Shown here one piece after another: positions 60,370 through 64,000 of a DNA stretch of 64,000 bases. How positions within the stretch are numbered: the stretch's first letter is position 1; each line of letters begins with the position of its first letter. Source of the stretch: Neisseria perflava (GTDB lineage: Bacteria; Pseudomonadota; Gammaproteobacteria; Burkholderiales; Neisseriaceae); assembly GCF_002863305.2 (NCBI RefSeq), contig NZ_CP136962.1, positions 1,488,001 through 1,552,000 on the forward strand, in the 5' to 3' direction. A model generated the notes under the pieces. It searched no databases. It had not been told where the DNA came from and saw only the letters and a program-made list of their open reading frames with translations. A program made the position numbers and the translations under genes.

Positions 60370-61788
60370 TTACAGGCTGTAATACATTTCAAATTCCAGC
60401 GGATGCGGCGCCATGCGGATACGGCGTACGTCTTCCTCTTTGAAGGCGATGTAGCTGTCGATCCAGTCTTTGCTGAACACGCCGCCGCGCAGGAGGAATT
60501 CGTGGTCGGCTTTGAGGGCGGCGAGGGCTTCTTCCAAAGAAGCGCAAACGGTCGGCACCAATGCATCTTCTTCTGGCGGCAGGTCGTACAGGTTTTTATC
60601 GGCAGGGTCGCCCGGATGGATTTTGTTTTGAATACCGTCCAAACCGGCCATCAACAAAGCGGCAAACGCCAAGTATGGGTTGGCGGTCGGGTCAGGGAAA
60701 CGCGCTTCGATGCGGCGTGCTTTGCTGCTGTTCACAGACGGAATGCGGATGGAAGCGGAACGGTTTTTAGCAGAATATGCCAGTTTGGTCGGTGCTTCAA
60801 AGTGCGGCACGAGGCGTTTGTAGGAGTTGGTGGACGGATTGGTAATCGCGTTCAGGGCTTTGGCGTGTTTGATGATGCCGCCGATGTAATAAAGGGCGGT
60901 ATCGGACAAACCGGCATAGCCGTCGCCTGCGAACAGGTTTTGACCGTCTTTCCAAATGGATTGGTGGACGTGCATACCGCTGCCGTTGTCACCCATAATC
61001 GGTTTAGGCATAAATGTAGCGGTTTTGCCGAAGTTGTGGGCAACGTTTTGAATCACGTATTTCATGTCTTGGGTTTGGTCGGCGCGTTTAACCAAAGTGG
61101 CAAAACGGGTGCCGATTTCCATTTGGCTGCCGGTACCGACTTCGGCGTGATGCACTTCCACTTCGATGCCGAGTTCTTCCAAAACATTGACCATGGCAGA
61201 ACGCAGGTCTTGACCGCAGTCAATCGGCGCAACAGGTGCGTAACCGCCTTTGACGGTCGGGCGGTGGCCGGTGTTTTGACCGTCCAAATGCAGGCCGCTT
61301 GACCATGCGCCGCTTTCGGAAGTGATTTCGTAACGGGTTTTGTGCATATCGGTTTCAAATTCTACGCCGTCAAAAACGAAGAATTCAGGCTCGGGGCCGA
61401 AATAGGCGGTGTCGCCGATACCGGAAGATTTCAAATAGGCTTCGGCGCGGCGCGCGATAGAACGTGGGTCGCGGTCATAGCCTTGGCCGTCGGCCGGGTC
61501 GATAACGTCGCAGGTAAAGACAACAGTGGTATCGTCATAGAAAGGATCAACGAAGGCTGTAGCCGCATCGGGACGCAACTGCATATCGGAAGCCTGAATA
61601 CCTTTCCAGCCGCCGATGGACGAACCGTCAAACGCTTGACCGTTTTCAAACCATTCTTCGGGATCGTCGAGGACGATGCGGGCGGGGATGGTAAAGTGGT
61701 GCTGCTTGCCTTTGGTATCGGTAAAGCGCAAATCTACGAAGCGGGCTTCGCTTTCTTCAATCAGTTTTACAGCGTCTTTGATGGACAT
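60370..61788 (-). CDS. glnA: Glutamine synthetase, type I
   Basis: Makes glutamine from glutamate, ammonia and ATP as a dodecamer. The 472-residue length is typical. Visible motifs are [17 protein letters not shown] near residue 54, the ATP site [16 protein letters not shown] near residue 263 and the adenylylation-site region [10 protein letters not shown] with the Tyr near residue 398, so activity is probably controlled by GlnE-type adenylylation. It is a single gene with a consensus promoter. Confidence 0.98.
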   Translation of the reverse strand: MSIKDAVKLIEESEARFVDLRFTDTKGKQHHFTIPARIVLDDPEEWFENGQAFDGSSIGGWKGIQASDMQLRPDAATAFVDPFYDDTTVVFTCDVIDPADGQGYDRDPRSIARRAEAYLKSSGIGDTAYFGPEPEFFVFDGVEFETDMHKTRYEITSESGAWSSGLHLDGQNTGHRPTVKGGYAPVAPIDCGQDLRSAMVNVLEELGIEVEVHHAEVGTGSQMEIGTRFATLVKRADQTQDMKYVIQNVAHNFGKTATFMPKPIMGDNGSGMHVHQSIWKDGQNLFAGDGYAGLSDTALYYIGGIIKHAKALNAITNPSTNSYKRLVPHFEAPTKLAYSAKNRSASIRIPSVNSSKARRIEARFPDPTANPYLAFAALLMAGLDGIQNKIHPGDPADKNLYDLPPEEDALVPTVCASLEEALAALKADHEFLLRGGVFSKDWIDSYIAFKEEDVRRIRMAPHPLEFEMYYSL

Positions 61789-61878
61789 CTTCAGCTCCTG
61801 AGGGAATGGGTTTAAGTTGTTATTCTACCACGGTAAGGCCGTCTGAAATACATCAGGGCACCCGTTTTTACGCAATGA

Positions 61879-61907
61879 AATATAGTTTCAGACTGTTTAA
61901 TTGTCAA
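61879..61907 (-). promoter_or_regulatory. Promoter of glnA
   Basis: Minus-strand TTGACA (61907-61902) and TATATT (61884-61879), 17-base spacer. No sigma-54 (GG-N10-GC) element is seen. Confidence 0.7.
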
Positions 61908-61943
61908 CAATTTTACATTACGCTTTCTTAACATAAAGACCGC

Positions 61944-61949
61944 TATAAT
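61944..61949 (+). promoter_or_regulatory. -10 box of aroE-mtgA
   Basis: A perfect TATAAT 37 bases before aroE. No good -35 is visible. Confidence 0.4.
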
Positions 61950-61985
61950 AAGCACTCTTTTCTTTTGTTTTTTCAGACCCGTTTT

Positions 61986-62795
61986 ATGAACAACACTCCG
62001 CGTTACGCCGTTTTCGGCAATCCCGTTGCACACAGTAAATCGCCGCAAATCCATCAACAATTTGCGCTGCAGGAAGGTGCGGCCATCGAATATGGGCGCA
62101 TTTGTGCCGAAATCGGCGGTTTTGCTGAGGCTGTTGCGGCGTTTCGTACCGAGGGCGGGCAAGGTGCGAATGTAACTGTTCCGTTCAAGCAGGAAGCTTT
62201 TGCGCTGGCGGACGAGCATTCCGACCGCGCTTTGGCTGCCGGCGCGGTCAATACGCTGGTGTGGTTGGAAGACGGCAGAATACGCGGCGACAATACCGAC
62301 GGTATCGGTTTGGCCAACGACATCACGCAGGTCAAAAATATTGCCATCGAAGGCAAAACCATTTTGCTTTTGGGCGCAGGCGGCGCCGTGCGCGGCGTGA
62401 TTCCGGTGTTGAAAGAACACCACCCTGCCCGTATCGTCATTGCCAATCGTACCCATGCCAAAGCCGAGGAATTGGCGCAGCTTTTCGGCACTGAAGCCAT
62501 CCCGATGGCGGATTTGAACGGCGGTTTCGATATCATCATCAACGGCACGTCCGGCGGCTTGAGCGGTCAGCTTCCTGCCGTCAGCCCTGAAATTTTTCGC
62601 AACTGCCTCCTTGCCTACGATATGGTTTACGGCGACGCGGCGCAGGCGTTTTTGAACTTTGCCCAAAGCAACGGCGCGGCCGAAGTTTCAGACGGCCTGG
62701 GCATGCTGGTCGGTCAGGCTGCCGCCTCTTACCATATTTGGCGCGGATTTACGCCCGATATCCGCCCTGTTATCGAATACATGAAAGCCCTGTAA
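61986..62795 (+). CDS. aroE: Shikimate dehydrogenase
   Basis: NADPH enzyme reducing 3-dehydroshikimate. 269 residues from the ATG at 61986. Signatures are [21 protein letters not shown] at the N-terminus with the substrate-binding Ser residues, [13 protein letters not shown] with the catalytic Lys near residue 66, and the Rossmann loop [13 protein letters not shown] near residue 126. A DUS lies inside (62686-62698). mtgA begins 2 bases after the stop. Confidence 0.96.
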   Translation: MNNTPRYAVFGNPVAHSKSPQIHQQFALQEGAAIEYGRICAEIGGFAEAVAAFRTEGGQGANVTVPFKQEAFALADEHSDRALAAGAVNTLVWLEDGRIRGDNTDGIGLANDITQVKNIAIEGKTILLLGAGGAVRGVIPVLKEHHPARIVIANRTHAKAEELAQLFGTEAIPMADLNGGFDIIINGTSGGLSGQLPAVSPEIFRNCLLAYDMVYGDAAQAFLNFAQSNGAAEVSDGLGMLVGQAAASYHIWRGFTPDIRPVIEYMKAL

Positions 62796-62797
62796 CC

Positions 62798-63499
62798 ATG
62801 TTCCGCATCATCAAATGGCTGATTGCCCTGCCCATCGGCATCTTCATTTTCTTCAACGCTTATGTGTACGGCAACATCATTACCTACCGCGCCGTCGCAC
62901 CTAGCAAAACCGCTTTCATGTCCATGCGCATGAGCCAGTTTGCAAAAGAAGGCCGCGATGTCGAGCTGGATTACCGCTGGGTGCCTTACGACCAAATCTC
63001 CGTCAACCTCAAAAAAGCCCTGATTGCTTCCGAAGATGCCAACTTTGCCGAACACAGCGGCTTTGACTGGAACGGCATCAAATACGCCATGAAACGCAAT
63101 AAGCAAAGCGGCGAAGTCAAAGCCGGCGGTTCGACCATCAGCCAGCAACTGGCGAAAAACCTGTTTCTCAACGAAAGCCGCAGCTACATCCGCAAAGGCG
63201 AAGAAGCGGCGATTACGGCGATGATGGAAGCCGTTACCGACAAAGACCGCATTTTCGAGCTGTATCTGAACTCAATCGAATGGCACTACGGCGTATTCGG
63301 CGCGGAAGCGGCATCCCAGTATTTCTACAAGAAACCTGCCTCCGCCCTCACCCGCCAACAAGCCGCCAAACTCACGGCGCGCGTTCCGGCTCCGCTGTTT
63401 TATGCAGACCATCCTAAGAGCAAACGGATGCACAACAAAACCAATATCATCCTGCGCCGTATGGGTTCGGCAGAATTGCCCGAAAGCGATATGGATTAA
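62798..63499 (+). CDS. mtgA: Monofunctional peptidoglycan glycosyltransferase
   Basis: Polymerises lipid II into glycan strands without a transpeptidase domain. 233 residues from the ATG at 62798. One N-terminal membrane helix (residues 4-24) is followed by the GT51 motifs ALIASEDANFAEHSGFD with the catalytic Glu near residue 73, GGSTISQQLAKNLFL near residue 109 and ILELYLN-like IFELYLNSIEW near residue 148. Translation is probably coupled to aroE. Confidence 0.95.
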   Translation: MFRIIKWLIALPIGIFIFFNAYVYGNIITYRAVAPSKTAFMSMRMSQFAKEGRDVELDYRWVPYDQISVNLKKALIASEDANFAEHSGFDWNGIKYAMKRNKQSGEVKAGGSTISQQLAKNLFLNESRSYIRKGEEAAITAMMEAVTDKDRIFELYLNSIEWHYGVFGAEAASQYFYKKPASALTRQQAAKLTARVPAPLFYADHPKSKRMHNKTNIILRRMGSAELPESDMD

Positions 63500-63500
63500 T

Positions 63501-63539
63501 TAAAAAGGCCGTCTGAACATTTCAGACGGCCTTTGTTTT
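63501..63539. terminator. DUS-pair terminator between mtgA and pncB
   Basis: AAAAAGGCCGTCTGAA facing TTCAGACGGCCTTT, T-rich on both sides, between convergent genes. It reaches the pncB stop. Confidence 0.85.
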
Positions 63540-64000
63540 TAGGCTTTCTCTTCCGGCTCCGGTACGTCAAACACTTGACGCAGGTAAGCGAGAAAGGTGT
63601 TGTTGGTGGTCATGGTTTTGCCCGGGGAGTCGGAGAGCTTGGCAACGGATTGGCCGTTGCACTCGACGAGCTTCAAAACAATGTTCAAAGGCGTGTGTCC
63701 CAAGTCGTTGGTCAGGTTGGTACCGATACCGAAACTGGTTTTGAAACGGTCTTTGAAGTATTGGTGCAACGCCCATGAACACTCAATATCGAGGCCGTCT
63801 GAAAAGGTCAGCATTTTGGTGCGGCTGTCGATTTTGAGTTTTTTGTAATGCTCGTAGGCTTTGTCGCCCCAAACATAAGGATCGCCGCTGTCGTGGCGCA
63901 GGCCGTCGAAGAGTTTGGCGAAGTAAAGGTCGAAATCACGCAAGAAGGCATCCATGCCGACTACGTCGGTCAGGGCGATACCGAGGTCGCCGCGGTATTC
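63539..64000 (-). CDS. pncB: Nicotinate phosphoribosyltransferase, 3' part
   Basis: The frame is open to the window edge, so only the C-terminal 153 residues are seen. [16 protein letters not shown] is the PncB phosphoribosyl-transfer region and LTFSDGLD together with [12 protein letters not shown] are the conserved C-terminal strands. The enzyme makes NaMN from nicotinate in NAD salvage. Confidence 0.93.
   Translation of the reverse strand, partial: EYRGDLGIALTDVVGMDAFLRDFDLYFAKLFDGLRHDSGDPYVWGDKAYEHYKKLKIDSRTKMLTFSDGLDIECSWALHQYFKDRFKTSFGIGTNLTNDLGHTPLNIVLKLVECNGQSVAKLSDSPGKTMTTNNTFLAYLRQVFDVPEPEEKA

Overview
The window comes from a commensal Neisseria chromosome, probably of the N. subflava / N. 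flavescens / N. mucosa type. The main evidence is the many copies of the Neisseria DNA uptake sequence, mostly in the AG form (AGGCCGTCTGAA), with only a few of the AT form used by meningococcus and gonococcus. The DUS-receptor pilin ComP, a ComE-type competence gene beside an rRNA operon, and the general protein content agree. The species itself is an inference.

Layout. 1-8.2 kb: dapF with a coupled membrane-protein gene, a lipoprotein, tRNA-Asn, ybaB and dnaX (with a canonical -1 slippery site), a mutarotase-like gene, mltB, and the ribosomal operon rpsF-priB-rpsR-rplI. 8.4-13.1 kb: hscA, fdx and iscX of the Fe-S pathway, interrupted by a two-gene nuclease-like cassette. 13.1-16.5 kb: metF-metE. 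16.5-19.9 kb: a large beta-helix protein gene with a long structured leader. 19.9-29.3 kb: ilvE, lapA-lapB, a thioredoxin-like gene, recC, tRNA-Pro, an lpxL-type acyltransferase, and metK preceded by a terminated RNA element. 29.4-34 kb: ubiK, comM, an FtsN-like SPOR protein, dsbA and uppP. 34-40.9 kb, minus strand: a complete rRNA operon (16S, tRNA-Ile, tRNA-Ala, 23S, 5S) followed by comEA and comP. 41-50 kb: thrB and a 7.5-kb gene for a trimeric autotransporter whose stalk contains about 50 copies of a 15-residue collagen-like repeat. 50-64 kb: a tiny lipoprotein, purH, a CLC channel gene, a periplasmic protein, an EamA transporter, an amidotransferase, dusB-fis, a degenerate site-2-protease homologue, a lipoprotein, glnA, aroE-mtgA and the 3' part of pncB.

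Functional themes. Competence is well represented: comM, comEA, comP and dense DUS that also serve as terminators and, in places, stop codons. The one-carbon/SAM route appears as metF, metE and metK. Envelope biogenesis is covered by lapA/B, the LpxL-type acyltransferase, uppP, mltB, mtgA, dsbA and the FtsN-like protein. The accessory content most worth attention is the collagen-repeat autotransporter, the beta-helix protein, the nuclease cassette in the isc locus, the RNA element before metK, and the site-2-protease homologue that has lost both zinc histidines. All family calls are from reading sequence motifs; no database search was run.
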